Counted from the first letter of the stretch, positions 35,531 to 45,421 are shown. The stretch: DNA of 64,000 nt from Candidatus Enterococcus wittei (GCF_002140175.1 NZ_NGMO01000001.1:478600-542599), one strand, 5' to 3'. Numbers and translations are program-made. The notes: generated by a model from the letters alone, not told the origin.

Positions 35531-36105
35531 TATGATTCTTCTCCTTCACGTACCCCATCAAAGAACAAATCTAAAGGTGTATCTTCTTCAAACGAGATTT
35601 CCATTTCTTGTATATCAGGTAATTCTTTTAATGATTTCAAACCAAAATAATCAAGAAAATAATCCGTTGTTCCATAGAGGATTGGGCGACCTGGTCCATC
35701 CACTCGCCCTTTTTCTTCAATCAATCGGTAAACAGCTAAGCGCTGAATCGCACCAGAAACTTGTACACCACGAATCTGTTCGATTTCGCTTCTTGTGATT
35801 GGCTGTTTATACGCAATAATGGCTAATGTTTCTACAGCTGCTTGGGATAACGTATTGGATACTCCTTGTGCATACCTTTGTACGATCGAGGCTAACTCTT
35901 TTTTTGTTGTTAGCATCACACGTTTTTCAGTCTCAAAAAGATGCAACGCTGTATTTTCATTAGTTGAATAGCTCAATGCTAATTCAGCAATCAGTGCTTC
36001 GATTTCTTCTCGTTGACATTTAAGAAGGCCGGCTATTTCATCCAATTCAATTCCTTCTTCTCCTACAATAAATAAGAGTGCTTCAAGTTCACTTAATTTC
36101 GTCAT
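35530..36105 (-). CDS. scpB: Segregation and condensation protein B
   Basis: ScpB forms the condensin-like SMC-ScpA-ScpB complex that organises and segregates the chromosome. The 191-residue acidic protein starts MTKLSELEALLFIVGEEGI and is built of two winged-helix domains. It carries the signature LSQAAVETLAIIAYKQPITRS (about residue 90) and GRPILYGTTDYFLDYFGL near the end. It overlaps scpA by 17 bases at its start and rluB by one base at its end. Confidence 0.95.
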   Translation of the reverse strand: MTKLSELEALLFIVGEEGIELDEIAGLLKCQREEIEALIAELALSYSTNENTALHLFETEKRVMLTTKKELASIVQRYAQGVSNTLSQAAVETLAIIAYKQPITRSEIEQIRGVQVSGAIQRLAVYRLIEEKGRVDGPGRPILYGTTDYFLDYFGLKSLKELPDIQEMEISFEEDTPLDLFFDGVREGEES

Positions 36106-36859
36106 TTTGTGTATCTCCTACTACTGGATAAAGCATAATTGGTTCATAATTATTTTCTTGTTGCGCTAGAATTTGACCGTTTTTCATCAATTCCAATAGC
36201 GCTATAAATGTTGTTACTACTTCATTTTTTGATGGTGTTTCAAAAAACGAATCGAAGGAACACCCTTCACCATGATGTTTTAATTTTTTTCTGATAAAGC
36301 TCATACGATCTTCAATCGTTGCTTCATCAGGGGTGATCGTCTTTTCTTCCTTCTTAGCAAATTTTTTTCGCTCTAGAATTTTCTGCATGGCTTGGAATAA
36401 GTCGATTTTCTTCACTTGACCACGTTTTAAAGGTTTTTCTTTTCCTAATATATCATCGATTGCTGAAGGTTCTTTCGTATAATACAGACTACGTTCCTCT
36501 GCTTTTTCAGATAATTTTTCTGCTGCATATTTAAATTTCCGATATTCTAATAATTGGTTCACTAACTCTTCACGAGGATCCTCTTCCCAGAATTCATCTT
36601 CTTCAATAAATGTTTCTTGGACTGGTAGAAGTGTTTTGCTTTTGATTGCCATTAGAGTTGCAGCCATCACTAAGTATTCACCAGCCACCGAAAGTTCAAG
36701 TGTCTTCATTGTATGGATATAATTCATGTATTGTTCAGTAATAGTCGCAATTGGAATATCATAAATATCGATCTCCATTTGCTGGATCAAGTGAAGGAGC
36801 AAGTCTAAAGGTCCTTCAAATATGTCTAATTTGATTTCAATCTCTGCCACATTGCTCAC
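36089..36859 (-). CDS. scpA: Segregation and condensation protein A
   Basis: The kleisin subunit that bridges the SMC heads in the condensin-like complex. The 256-residue protein begins MSNVAEIEIKLDIFEGPLDL and continues LLHLIQQMEIDIYDIPIATI. It has the typical LVMAATLMAIKSKTLLP helix, a charged middle and the C-terminal winged-helix region FDSFFETPSKNEVVTTFIALLEL. Overlaps of four bases with ribT upstream and 17 with scpB downstream place it in a coupled operon. Confidence 0.96.
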   Translation of the reverse strand: MSNVAEIEIKLDIFEGPLDLLLHLIQQMEIDIYDIPIATITEQYMNYIHTMKTLELSVAGEYLVMAATLMAIKSKTLLPVQETFIEEDEFWEEDPREELVNQLLEYRKFKYAAEKLSEKAEERSLYYTKEPSAIDDILGKEKPLKRGQVKKIDLFQAMQKILERKKFAKKEEKTITPDEATIEDRMSFIRKKLKHHGEGCSFDSFFETPSKNEVVTTFIALLELMKNGQILAQQENNYEPIMLYPVVGDTQNDEIK

Positions 36860-37224
36860 TCTTTCCTCGTTTCATTGATCCATTTCGATAGGTAAGCCTC
36901 TGTGATTTCAGTAGGATGAATCAAGATGTCTGGATACTTTTCCTGTAGTTCATTCAACATTTGAAATCCTATTTTTTCTCCTCGATACGAAGGATTCAAT
37001 GCAATATCATGAACTGTCATCTGATCCTTTTCAGTCCAGTGGACACCAATAATCCCTTGGATGTTGGTTGATCCTTCCGGTGTAAAGAAAAAAAGCTCGT
37101 AATCATTTTCGGTTTCATACGTATCGATTTCTTTTAATAAGCTTTTTTCCGCGTTCAGCTTTTTATGGAAACTTAATAGCCCCATTGCAATTTTTCGGTT
37201 TTCTTTTCGATAATGTGTTAACAT
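36856..37224 (-). CDS. ribT: RibT-like GNAT acetyltransferase
   Basis: The 122-residue protein has the GNAT fold: YELFFFTPEG and IQGIIGVHWTEKDQMTVHDIAL form the strands, and YRGEKIGFQMLNELQ is the acetyl-CoA loop (variant of RGxGxG). The N-terminus MLTHYRKENRKIAMGLLSFH matches the RibT group. In Bacillus ribT closes the riboflavin operon just before the scp region; here the rib genes are absent and ribT remains ahead of scpA. The substrate is not known to me. The upstream gene xerD ends 18 bases before its start. Confidence 0.82.
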   Translation of the reverse strand: MLTHYRKENRKIAMGLLSFHKKLNAEKSLLKEIDTYETENDYELFFFTPEGSTNIQGIIGVHWTEKDQMTVHDIALNPSYRGEKIGFQMLNELQEKYPDILIHPTEITEAYLSKWINETRKE

Positions 37225-37242
37225 TTTCTCACCATCCTATGA

Positions 37243-38130
37243 TTAAGCCCTTGGAAAATGCTGCTTGTAAACATCTGTCATTCGTTTTTTCGTAATATGG
37301 GTATAAATTTGTGTCGTAGAAATATCTGCATGTCCCAGTAATTCTTGAACCGTCCGCAAATCTGCTCCGTTTTCCAGTAAATGTGTGGCAAAACTGTGTC
37401 GCAAAGTATGAGGAGTAACCTCTTTATAAATTCCTGCTTCACGGACAAGCTGTTTTAAATTTTTCCAAATCCCTTGTCTTGAAAGACCAGTGCCATGATG
37501 ATTCAAAAAGACATGTATTTCTGATGTATTCTTGACAAGTAATGGCCTTACCTCATCCAAATACCGCTCTAGCCACTGGATCGCGTAATCTCCTAAAGGA
37601 ATGATCCGTTCTTTATCCCCTTTACCTAGTGTCTGTACTAACCCCAGAGATAAATGAAGATCTCCTAATTTCAAACCAACTAATTCGCTAACTCGCATCC
37701 CTGTGGCATACATCACTTCCAAAATAGCCCGATCTCTGATTCCTAAGCTTTTTGAGGTATCTGGTGTTTCGATCAATCGCTCCACTTCTTGCAAAGAAAG
37801 TGTATGAGGAAGTTTCTGCGCTTTTTTAGGCGTATCAATATGTTGCATTGGATCTTGTTCTGTATAACGTTCTTGTCGCAAGAATTGATGGAATTTTCTT
37901 AAACTTGTGATCATACGTGTAATCGTAGCAGGTGCCTTGTTCTCACCATGAAGTTTTTCCAAATATTGAATGACGACAAAACGATCCACTTGTTGCCAAG
38001 AGGTCACATTCTTCTCTTGTAGATACGCTAGATACTGGTTCAAATCCCGTTCATAACTTTTTCTTGTATTGAATGACAATCCACGCTCAATATTCAAATA
38101 GCGAAGATATTCATTGATTTCTTCTTCCAT
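37243..38130 (-). CDS. xerD: Site-specific tyrosine recombinase XerD
   Basis: Resolves chromosome dimers at dif with its partner XerC (XerS-type recombinases are not needed here). The 295-residue protein has an N-terminal SAM-like domain (YLRYLNIERGLSFNTRKSYE) and the catalytic domain with the RKHRHY set. Arg is in ATGMRVSEL, His/Arg in HTLRHSFATHLL, His in LGHADISTTQIYTH and the nucleophile Tyr in IYTH. The start is the second of two consecutive ATGs after GAGGTGG. It lies next to fur, as in Bacillus. Confidence 0.95.
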   Translation of the reverse strand: MEEEINEYLRYLNIERGLSFNTRKSYERDLNQYLAYLQEKNVTSWQQVDRFVVIQYLEKLHGENKAPATITRMITSLRKFHQFLRQERYTEQDPMQHIDTPKKAQKLPHTLSLQEVERLIETPDTSKSLGIRDRAILEVMYATGMRVSELVGLKLGDLHLSLGLVQTLGKGDKERIIPLGDYAIQWLERYLDEVRPLLVKNTSEIHVFLNHHGTGLSRQGIWKNLKQLVREAGIYKEVTPHTLRHSFATHLLENGADLRTVQELLGHADISTTQIYTHITKKRMTDVYKQHFPRA

Positions 38131-38206
38131 CATTCTCCACCTCATGCTTCTTTATCATATCAGATAGGCTAGATTTTCGATAGTCTATTTTAACATGACT
38201 TCAAAG

Positions 38207-38238
38207 AAAAAGCCGTCTACTGATTCAGACGGTTTTTT
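38207..38238 (-). terminator. fur terminator
   Basis: AAAAAGCCGTCT (38207-38218) pairs with AGACGGTTTTTT (38227-38238) around an eight-base loop. On the minus strand the stem ends in a T-run. The hairpin overlaps the fur stop codon. Confidence 0.85.
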
Positions 38239-38698
38239 CTCCTTTTTCTTTATTATAGCACTCTTGACAAATTCCATGAAAGGTCAAGCGATGATCTTTC
38301 ACAAAAAAGTGATAGCGTTGTTCAATTACTTTTTCGACTTCGCCTAATAGATCCTCTTCCACTTCTTCGATCGTTCCACAATTCAAACACAGTAAGTGAT
38401 GATGGAAATGTTTGGCCCCTTCTTTTCTAAGATCATATCGTGCGACTCCGTCATTAAAGCTGACTTTATCAATGATCTTTATTTCAGTCAGAATTTCTAG
38501 TGTCCGATAAACAGTCGCTAAGCCAATTTCTGAGTTCTTTTTTTTCACTAAAAAGAAAACTTCTTCTGCTGATAAGTGTTCTTTCTCATTTTCTAAAAGG
38601 ACGAGTAATGTAGCTTCTCTTTGCGGGGTTAGTTTAAACCCAGATTCATGTAGTTGCTGTTTCGTTTTTTTCATCAATGACATCGTATTCATGTCCAT
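38225..38698 (-). CDS. fur: Ferric uptake regulator, Fur family
   Basis: A metal-dependent repressor. The 157-residue protein has the N-terminal winged helix (KLTPQREATLLVLLENEKE, then IGLATVYRTLEILTE) and a dimerisation domain with metal site (KHFHHHLLCLNCGTIEEVEE). Two CxxC pairs, CLNC and CQEC, bind structural zinc. Neighbouring xerD and homology of order with Bacillus favour Fur (iron) over PerR or Zur. PerR would also conserve the same His/Asp pattern, so the paralogue rests on context. Three ATGs are possible at the start; the first is used. Confidence 0.88.
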   Translation of the reverse strand: MDMNTMSLMKKTKQQLHESGFKLTPQREATLLVLLENEKEHLSAEEVFFLVKKKNSEIGLATVYRTLEILTEIKIIDKVSFNDGVARYDLRKEGAKHFHHHLLCLNCGTIEEVEEDLLGEVEKVIEQRYHFFVKDHRLTFHGICQECYNKEKGEKTV

Positions 38699-38802
38699 TT
38701 TCTCAACCCCAACAATTTATAATAATTCTAATTAAAATATTCGATTTACTATTCTAGATTAAAATAATTATAAGCTAGTTAAGAAAAACATGCAAGATAT
38801 TC

Positions 38803-39666
38803 TCAATTAGATTTTTCGATTAACTTAGTAACTCCATCTTCTTGTTTAATCAATCGTTGTTTCAACAAATTCCCGATCGCACGTTTGAATGCTCCTTTGC
38901 TAATACCAAATGCACTCATGATTTCTTCAGGTTCTGACTTATCTGTAAGTGCAATTTGATGATCAGCAGATCGTTCTAAAATCGTCAAGATCATCTGTGC
39001 ATCATCTGAGATTGCTTCATGTGCCCTTGGTTTTAAGGAGATATTTAATACACCATCTGGGCGTGTTCCTACCACTCGTCCCTCTAAATGTTCTCCTAAA
39101 CGAGGTTCTCTATAACGTTCAGACGGATGAATAAATCCTAGATAATAATCATCTGTTAAGAGATATGTTCCAGTAAGCTTCAATCGATATGCCGTTCCAG
39201 AAATATTTTTATTTTTTAGTTCATCTGTTCCAAGTTTACTTAATGATTTAAATATTTTTTCATCGGCAAGACTACCCCAAATACGATCTTTAGCATCTAC
39301 TTTTAGAGCAATCATCAAATGATCGCCTTTTTTAGGCCATAATTCAGTCATGGTTGGCAATTCATCTAAAGAAACAACAAAATCTTTATCTGGCAGACCC
39401 ACATCCACAAAAACGCCTAGGTCTCTTCTGGACGAAGTAACTGTACCAAATGCATAATGCCCGATTCTACTTTTTGGGATCTGTGTGGTAAAACGATTCT
39501 CTTGTTTTTGATTTTGATAGGCAAAGCCTTCAACTGCTTCGCCAATCGTATGCTCTCCTTCTTCTTTACTTAAACGGAATGTTTGACCGTTTTTTTGTAC
39601 AAAATAATTTTTTTCATTTTCATCAATTACCATTGCGGTAAAGACATTTGCTAATAATTCGTTCAT
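38803..39666 (-). CDS. cvfB: S1-domain RNA-binding regulator CvfB
   Basis: CvfB (also YitL) is a virulence-linked RNA-binding protein with several S1-like domains and a C-terminal winged helix. The 287-residue protein shows GHYAFGTVTSSRRDLGVFVDVGLPDKDFVVSLDELP as an S1 unit (described in pieces: GVFVDVGLPDKDF). A second is LTDDYYLGFIHPSERY, and the winged helix is ISKGAFKRAIGNLLKQRLI. The ATG at 39666 after AGAGGGAGAAAAAG replaces a start 18 codons upstream. Monocistronic. Confidence 0.88.
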   Translation of the reverse strand: MNELLANVFTAMVIDENEKNYFVQKNGQTFRLSKEEGEHTIGEAVEGFAYQNQKQENRFTTQIPKSRIGHYAFGTVTSSRRDLGVFVDVGLPDKDFVVSLDELPTMTELWPKKGDHLMIALKVDAKDRIWGSLADEKIFKSLSKLGTDELKNKNISGTAYRLKLTGTYLLTDDYYLGFIHPSERYREPRLGEHLEGRVVGTRPDGVLNISLKPRAHEAISDDAQMILTILERSADHQIALTDKSEPEEIMSAFGISKGAFKRAIGNLLKQRLIKQEDGVTKLIEKSN

Positions 39667-39799
39667 CTTTTTCTCCCTCTTTATAAAAGGCTTTGTTTTC
39701 CAACTTTTCTTTGTTATCATAACATACCGTTTTATTTATGGATAGCTGAAACGCTAAGATTCCCCTTTAAAAAAGTGGACAACACAGTTTTCAATCTCA

Positions 39800-39863
39800 A
39801 GAAATAAGCCCAAGAATCCTGATAATAGTATGGCCTATTTTCAAGATTTCCAGGCTTATTTCT
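39800..39863. repeat. Short palindromic repeat (family B), after the MapZ-like gene
   Basis: AGAAATAAGCCCAAGAATC, then TGATAATAG, loop, CCTATTTTCAAGATTTCCAGG and CTTATTTCT: arms of about 28 bases, more diverged in the core than other copies. It lies about 100 bases past the stop of the gene ending at 39963. Confidence 0.65.
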
Positions 39864-39962
39864 ACATGAATTCTTCTGAATAACTGTACATTTGATTTTA
39901 ATGGAATAAGATTCTATCCACTACAAGATGTCATTTGCTCTATTTATCGAACATCGATCTAT

Positions 39963-41996
39963 TTAATTGCTACCATTTCCGCCAAACCATCCTGTTTTAC
40001 AGTTGATCGTTACGATATAAAATGGCAAAGCACTTTCTCCGATTCCGTTCATCAGTGGCGATTTAGTCGAAGTGGCATAAAGATTGTAATAGCCTTCGCC
40101 ATTTTCTATACGCGCTTTTTCTAGTCTATAGCCACCTTCAACGATATATCCTCGTTTTATACATGTGGCAATCACACTATCTTTGACCCCAGGTGCCCAA
40201 TTCCACGCAGCATTTGTCTCATCCGCCACATCACTGGCTCTTGTGGACATGATTGGCTGATTGGCTGGGTTAGTTTCACTTGAAGAAGTTTGCGCCTGTT
40301 GTGCAGCGGCTTGTGCTTCTGCTGCGGCTTTTTCTGCCGCTTCTTGTTGTGCTTTTAGCGCTTCAGCTGCCTGTTTTTCTGCTTCGGCTTTTTTGGCTTC
40401 CTCAGCTTTTTTGGCTTCTTCTTTTTTCATTAATGATTTATTGACTTGATCTAACTCTGTGATAAGTTGCTTCGTTAATTCAGGATTTTTCACCTTGGCA
40501 ACTTCCGATTTAGCCACTTCATATTGTTCTTTTGTCGCTGAATCCTTGACTTTACCGTCTTGATAGACGACTGCAGTTTTTTCTTTTGCTGTTTGTAATT
40601 GGTCATATTGTTTTTGTGCTTCTGTTTGCGCTTGAGCAATCAATTGACCGAATGCCGTATCATCTGTTTCGATCGTTCGAATTGCTTTATCTTCTTTGAT
40701 TTTTACTTCTTCAACTAGGTGATCATCCGCAATGACTGGATTTGTAAACCATTCATTGACCGATTGGATCTGTTTTATTTTATTTTGGATATCCCCATAC
40801 ATTTTTTCTAATCCTGGATACTCTTTTTCCTCTTTTACTTCGTTTAATGATACTTTTAATTTTGATAAGTCTTGATTGATCTTATCTGTTCGAATAAACT
40901 CTCGAGCATCATCAACGTAAAAATCAGTTAAATTGTTTTTTAACTGGTCGACCTTTTCTTGCTGACGTTGTTCTTGTGCAGCAATCTCTGCTTGTACTTT
41001 TTGGTGATGATCGTAATACATCCATCCACCCGCACCGAATAATAAAATCGCAGCTGCTGCCAAATAAGGGATTTTTCTTGATTTTTTTTGTTCTGGTTTC
41101 TTAGGAGATTCTATTTTATCGGAAGATTGACTTGTCGTATCTTGATCCTCCTTGCTAGTTGATTCAAAATGAGCGTTTTTCTCACTTTCTGTGTATGTTT
41201 CTTCTAACTTAGAATCATCTTGCAAGTCTTCTTCAACAACTACTTGCTCATCACTTTTGTCATTTGTTGATTCATCCTCATTTTTTGACTCTTCATTCAG
41301 CAAAATCTCTTCCTCTGTCAGGTCCTGAGGTTCCTGAGATTCTTGTAGCGTCACCATGTCGACATCTCTTTCTTTAATCGTATCCTCATTCACATCTATT
41401 TCATTTCCATCTAGCCTTTTTTCTGGATTGTCTTCAACATTGTTAGCTGTTTTGGCAGCCACTTGCTCACTAATCATTCTTAGGAGTTCTTGGGCGTGCT
41501 CTTCTTTTGTATCTTCTCGATGTGCTTTGATATAAGCAGCCAGTATAGAGTTTTCTTCTTCATTATTGACCGCTTCTTTCAACTCTGCCACACGTTGTTT
41601 TTGTTTTTCTTTCAATGCTTGATCTGTAGACGTAAGACTGTCTGTATGTTTATGAGCTTCATCTTTTTCATCAAATGATTTCTTCTCAACTTGGTCATTA
41701 TTTTCAGCAATATCTTTTTCAGATTTGTCTTTTTCTTGGATTGTTTCATTTGTCTCATCACTTGATTCAAATAGTTCCATGACAGACTCTAAAGGTAGGT
41801 CTTTTAATTCTGACCACTCAATGGGATCATTTAGTTCCGTTTCCGGATATATTTCATTATCTTTATCTGAAACAGAGGATGACTGATTCAGATCTTCTGT
41901 TAGCTTTGGGTCATCTATTTGTGGTTCGAAGCCACAATCTGGACATTTCAATTGATTTTTTATTTTTTTTGATCCACATTTTGGACATTTTTTCAT
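39963..41996 (-). CDS. Zinc-ribbon membrane protein, MapZ-like cell-division site protein
   Basis: The 677-residue protein begins with a zinc ribbon (CPKCG, then CPDCG within the first 23 residues). A very long acidic, disordered cytoplasmic region (about 25-310, dominated by Glu, Asp, Lys, Asn) leads to one membrane helix (about 318-335, PYLAAAAILLFGAGGWMYY). The extracellular part has a helical stretch (about 340-540, Ala/Glu/Lys-rich) and a C-terminal domain of about 90 residues with two Cys (ATCIKRGYIVEGGYRL, VTINCKTGW). This order matches MapZ-family proteins, which mark mid-cell for FtsZ in streptococci and enterococci. The ATG at 41996 is one codon after a GTG; the AAAGGAG site fits either. 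Alternative: another zinc-ribbon (TcaA-like) sensor. Confidence 0.65.
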   Translation of the reverse strand: MKKCPKCGSKKIKNQLKCPDCGFEPQIDDPKLTEDLNQSSSVSDKDNEIYPETELNDPIEWSELKDLPLESVMELFESSDETNETIQEKDKSEKDIAENNDQVEKKSFDEKDEAHKHTDSLTSTDQALKEKQKQRVAELKEAVNNEEENSILAAYIKAHREDTKEEHAQELLRMISEQVAAKTANNVEDNPEKRLDGNEIDVNEDTIKERDVDMVTLQESQEPQDLTEEEILLNEESKNEDESTNDKSDEQVVVEEDLQDDSKLEETYTESEKNAHFESTSKEDQDTTSQSSDKIESPKKPEQKKSRKIPYLAAAAILLFGAGGWMYYDHHQKVQAEIAAQEQRQQEKVDQLKNNLTDFYVDDAREFIRTDKINQDLSKLKVSLNEVKEEKEYPGLEKMYGDIQNKIKQIQSVNEWFTNPVIADDHLVEEVKIKEDKAIRTIETDDTAFGQLIAQAQTEAQKQYDQLQTAKEKTAVVYQDGKVKDSATKEQYEVAKSEVAKVKNPELTKQLITELDQVNKSLMKKEEAKKAEEAKKAEAEKQAAEALKAQQEAAEKAAAEAQAAAQQAQTSSSETNPANQPIMSTRASDVADETNAAWNWAPGVKDSVIATCIKRGYIVEGGYRLEKARIENGEGYYNLYATSTKSPLMNGIGESALPFYIVTINCKTGWFGGNGSN

Positions 41997-42385
41997 CACT
42001 TAGCGATCGGCTCCTTTACTAGGTTTGCGCTATCATTAAATCTACCATATTCTTAACCACACGCCAATAGGTTATTTAAAGGATTTTAACAAAAAACAAT
42101 GAATTACTAATAAATAGACTTGGACAGAAATGTTTAACTACAAGATATAAGAGGGTAAAATTCAAAAAGCAAATTTCGTAAATTTCAGCTTATTTCCGAA
42201 GGATTTGCTTTTGCATCCACCGTTTATATGTATTTAGAGCGTGGAACTAAAGGAGATAACCCTTTTGTTCCACGCTCTTTAGGATAATTTCACTTTTCTT
42301 CCACTTAATTATAAAAGAAAATATGAATATTTAGTTGATATACTGGTTTTATACCAATTTCGATCTCAGTATTTTTTACGAGGAT
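41997..42385. other. 389-bp region between rpoD and the MapZ-like gene
   Basis: Occupied mostly by intergenic repeat family A copy 2 (42119-42283); the rest includes the likely promoter of the MapZ-like gene near 42020-42080. No ORF. Confidence 0.6.
42119..42283 (+). repeat. Intergenic repeat family A, copy 2
   Basis: Reads ACTTGGACAGAAATGTTTAAC, an internal A/T-rich hairpin region around AATTTCAGCTTATTTCCGAAGG, then CCGTTTATATGTATTTAGAGCG and a terminal hairpin GAGCGTGGAAC / GTTCCACGCTC. It matches 56011-56180 in the same orientation and 12305-12470 inverted. It lies 103 bases past the rpoD stop. Confidence 0.8.
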
Positions 42386-43495
42386 TTATTCTAGAAAATC
42401 TTTTAATTGTTTTGAACGTGATGGATGGCGTAATTTTCTTAATGCTTTAGCTTCGATTTGACGAATTCTCTCACGAGTAACACCAAACACTTTACCAACC
42501 TCTTCTAGTGTTCGAGTACGCCCATCATCCAAACCAAAACGCAAACGCAAGACATTTTCTTCACGATCCGTCAATGTATCTAACACATCTTCTAATTGCT
42601 CTTTCAATAATTCATACGCCGCATGTTCTGCCGGACTTGTTGCTTCTTGATCTTCAATGAAATCACCAAGGTGTGAATCGTCTTCTTCACCAATTGGTGT
42701 TTCTAAAGAAACAGGTTCTTGCGCAATTTTTAAGATTTCGCGTACTTTTTCAGTAGGAAGATCCATTTCTGCTCCGATTTCTTCAGGCGTAGGTTCTCTT
42801 CCTAAGTCTTGAAGCAATTGTCGCTGAATCCGAATCAATTTATTGATCGTTTCCACCATATGAACAGGGATACGAATGGTACGAGCTTGGTCAGCGATTG
42901 CCCGTGTAATCGCTTGGCGGATCCACCATGTCGCATAAGTAGAAAATTTGAATCCTTTACGATAATCAAATTTTTCTACTGCTTTCATCAAACCCATATT
43001 TCCTTCTTGAATCAGATCCAAAAATTGCATCCCACGTCCTACGTATCTTTTAGCGATACTTACAACTAAACGTAGATTGGCTTCCGCCAAACGTTGTTTA
43101 GCTTCTTGGTCACCTTCTTCAATCTTCAGTGCTAGTGCTACTTCTTCTTCCGCAGTTAAAAGGGAGACACGGCCAATTTCTTTTAGATACATACGAACTG
43201 GATCATTGATTTTTACACCTGTGGGAGCAGAAAGATCTTCTGTTTTAGCTTGTTCTGCTTTTTTCTCAGCACTTTTCAGACTATGGACAGATGGTTCACC
43301 ATTTTCATCAACGACGCTGATTCCAGCATCTTCCACTTTCTGGATCAATTTATCCATTTCATCTGCATTTAAAGTAAATGGTGTAGCTAATTGATTTGAC
43401 AAGTCATCGTAAACCACTTGTCCTTTTGGTTTATTTTCCTTTATGAACGCTGCCACTGCCGCTTCATATTTTTTCTCATTCGTTCCATTTGCCAT
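42386..43495 (-). CDS. rpoD: Primary sigma factor SigA (RpoD)
   Basis: The housekeeping RNA polymerase sigma factor. The 369-residue protein has region 1.1 (residues 1-70) and region 1.2 ([17 protein letters not shown]). Region 2 is [20 protein letters not shown] followed by [19 protein letters not shown], for -10 recognition and melting. Region 3 follows, and region 4 ends with [20 protein letters not shown] for -35 binding. Length is typical for a lactic acid bacterium. It starts 23 bases after dnaG, keeping the dnaG-rpoD macromolecular-synthesis pair. Confidence 0.98.
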   Translation of the reverse strand: MANGTNEKKYEAAVAAFIKENKPKGQVVYDDLSNQLATPFTLNADEMDKLIQKVEDAGISVVDENGEPSVHSLKSAEKKAEQAKTEDLSAPTGVKINDPVRMYLKEIGRVSLLTAEEEVALALKIEEGDQEAKQRLAEANLRLVVSIAKRYVGRGMQFLDLIQEGNMGLMKAVEKFDYRKGFKFSTYATWWIRQAITRAIADQARTIRIPVHMVETINKLIRIQRQLLQDLGREPTPEEIGAEMDLPTEKVREILKIAQEPVSLETPIGEEDDSHLGDFIEDQEATSPAEHAAYELLKEQLEDVLDTLTDREENVLRLRFGLDDGRTRTLEEVGKVFGVTRERIRQIEAKALRKLRHPSRSKQLKDFLE

Positions 43496-43518
43496 AAATG
43501 AAGGCCCCCTTTAAGTAG

Positions 43519-45360
43519 CTATTCGGCTTGTTTTAACTGTTTCGTTAAATTAATGATTTCGATTGTCAATTCCAATTCCAACTGTTTGTTGCCAGTTCGT
43601 CGGGCTTCATGCTGCTTTTGTTTTTTTATTGTGATTTCTTCAGCTAAGCCAGACTTACTCATCACGCGCAACAGGTCTTGGATTTCTCGTGGCGTACTTT
43701 CTTCAGCCATTCGTAAGTATTCAATCTCCACCACTAATCGCCTTAAATTTTCATCTTGCAAAAAGTCTAAAAACTCTGCAAGTTTGAATTCCCCATGTTG
43801 TGACACAAACGCATCAAATAAAAAATAGATTTCTGCGTACGTATCATGAATAAACTGTACATCCTGTTCTTTTAACAGACTTCTAACCCCACGTTCCTTA
43901 AACGCTCGATAAAGCAACATTTGTTCTGCTTTTTCCACCTGAGTCAATGGCCTTTTCTGTTGAACCATTGATTGTTTCGGTAAAGATAGGTCATTCGAGA
44001 CCGTTGATTGTTCTTGACGGGTAGGCTGATTTTGCCTGCGAAGATCACGAATCTGCTTTTGCATTGTTTCCCGACTTAATTGAAACTCACTAGATAACTG
44101 CGTGAGATACATATCTTGTTCAATCGGTGAAACTACTTTGCTCAGTTCATTCAATACTTCTTCAAGATATTCGATCTTATCTTTTTCATTTTCCAGATTC
44201 TTTTCTTGTTTCAAGTAGCTCATTTTGAAGGTAAAAACTGTTTCTCGCCCATGTTTCACTAATTCTTGAAACGCTGATTCACCGTACTTACGTAAGTACT
44301 CATCTGGATCCAATTTTTCTGGAAGGGCGACAATCGATAGCTGCAGGCGACTATTTTGACGTAGCAGCTCGATCCCACGATTAGTGGCTTCTACACCTGC
44401 TCGGTCACCGTCATAACAAAATACTAACGATTTCGTCAACTTCTCGATTTGTTGGATTTGTTCTGTGGTTAAACTTGTTCCCATAGAGGCTAAACCTGTT
44501 TTGACTCCTGCTTGCCAAGCTGCTATAACATCCATAAATCCTTCAAATAATAAAACTTCACCGGTCTTACGAATGTCGCTACGAGCTTTGTCCAAATTAA
44601 ACAGGACTTGCCTTTTGTTAAACAATTCGGTTTCAGGGCTATTTAAATATTTAGGTTGATCTTTCTGTTCATCACCATCAGGAAGGTACCGCCCAGAAAA
44701 ACCGATCGTTCGTCCCTGAGCATTACGTATAGGAAACATGATCCTTTGATAAAACCGATCAGATAGTCGCCCATCATCATGTGATACAAATAAGCCAGAC
44801 TCTTTCAATATTTCCTCTGAATAAGATTCATTTTTGACTACTTGTTGCAAAAAAGAACGTTCATTTGGTGCAAAACCAATATTGAAAGTTTCAATCACTT
44901 CAATCGTTAACCCACGTTTGAGCAGATAATCTAATGCAGGTTCACCCACTTTGGTATGCAATAACATGTGATGATAAACTTCTGCTGCTTTCTCATGGAC
45001 AGCAATCAGTTTACCAATTGCTGAGTCACCATGTTGCATTGGTGATGCTTGTTGGCGCCATTGATCTTCAATCTGGATTTGTTCAAAATCAGCAACCTTG
45101 ATCACCGCTTCTGGAAAAGACAATCCTTCCAGTTCCTGAAGAAACGTAAACACATTTCCTCCTTTTCCACAGCCAAAACAATGGAAAATTTGTTTATCTT
45201 CTGCAACGGAAAATGAGGGTGTTCGCTCTTCATGAAATGGGCACAACCCAAGATAATTCTTGCCAGATTTTTTTAATTGGACATATTGCCCAATTACTTC
45301 AACGATATTCGTTTGGCTACGAATCGTTTCTATGGTCTCTTGAGGAATCCTTTGAGCCAT
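43519..45360 (-). CDS. dnaG: DNA primase
   Basis: Makes RNA primers for replication. The 613-residue protein has the CHC2-type zinc domain (CPFHEERTPSF, then CFGCGKGGN, residues about 40-65). The TOPRIM core holds EGFMDVIAAWQAGV and the DGDRAG acidic triad (about 270-320), and a C-terminal helicase-binding domain (about 450-613) follows. The start MAQRIPQETIETIRSQ follows GGGGGTGAAAAC. It is the first gene of the dnaG-rpoD operon. Confidence 0.97.
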   Translation of the reverse strand: MAQRIPQETIETIRSQTNIVEVIGQYVQLKKSGKNYLGLCPFHEERTPSFSVAEDKQIFHCFGCGKGGNVFTFLQELEGLSFPEAVIKVADFEQIQIEDQWRQQASPMQHGDSAIGKLIAVHEKAAEVYHHMLLHTKVGEPALDYLLKRGLTIEVIETFNIGFAPNERSFLQQVVKNESYSEEILKESGLFVSHDDGRLSDRFYQRIMFPIRNAQGRTIGFSGRYLPDGDEQKDQPKYLNSPETELFNKRQVLFNLDKARSDIRKTGEVLLFEGFMDVIAAWQAGVKTGLASMGTSLTTEQIQQIEKLTKSLVFCYDGDRAGVEATNRGIELLRQNSRLQLSIVALPEKLDPDEYLRKYGESAFQELVKHGRETVFTFKMSYLKQEKNLENEKDKIEYLEEVLNELSKVVSPIEQDMYLTQLSSEFQLSRETMQKQIRDLRRQNQPTRQEQSTVSNDLSLPKQSMVQQKRPLTQVEKAEQMLLYRAFKERGVRSLLKEQDVQFIHDTYAEIYFLFDAFVSQHGEFKLAEFLDFLQDENLRRLVVEIEYLRMAEESTPREIQDLLRVMSKSGLAEEITIKKQKQHEARRTGNKQLELELTIEIINLTKQLKQAE

Positions 45361-45421
45361 GTTTTCACCCCCTGCAATTGTTAATACTTCAATGATGAAG
45401 TATTTCAGGAGAATAACCGGT

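Noticed and set aside
40261-40449. Ala/Cys/Ser-rich plus-strand ORF
   Set aside because: Produced by reading the Ala/Glu/Lys-rich helical part of the MapZ-like gene on the wrong strand.
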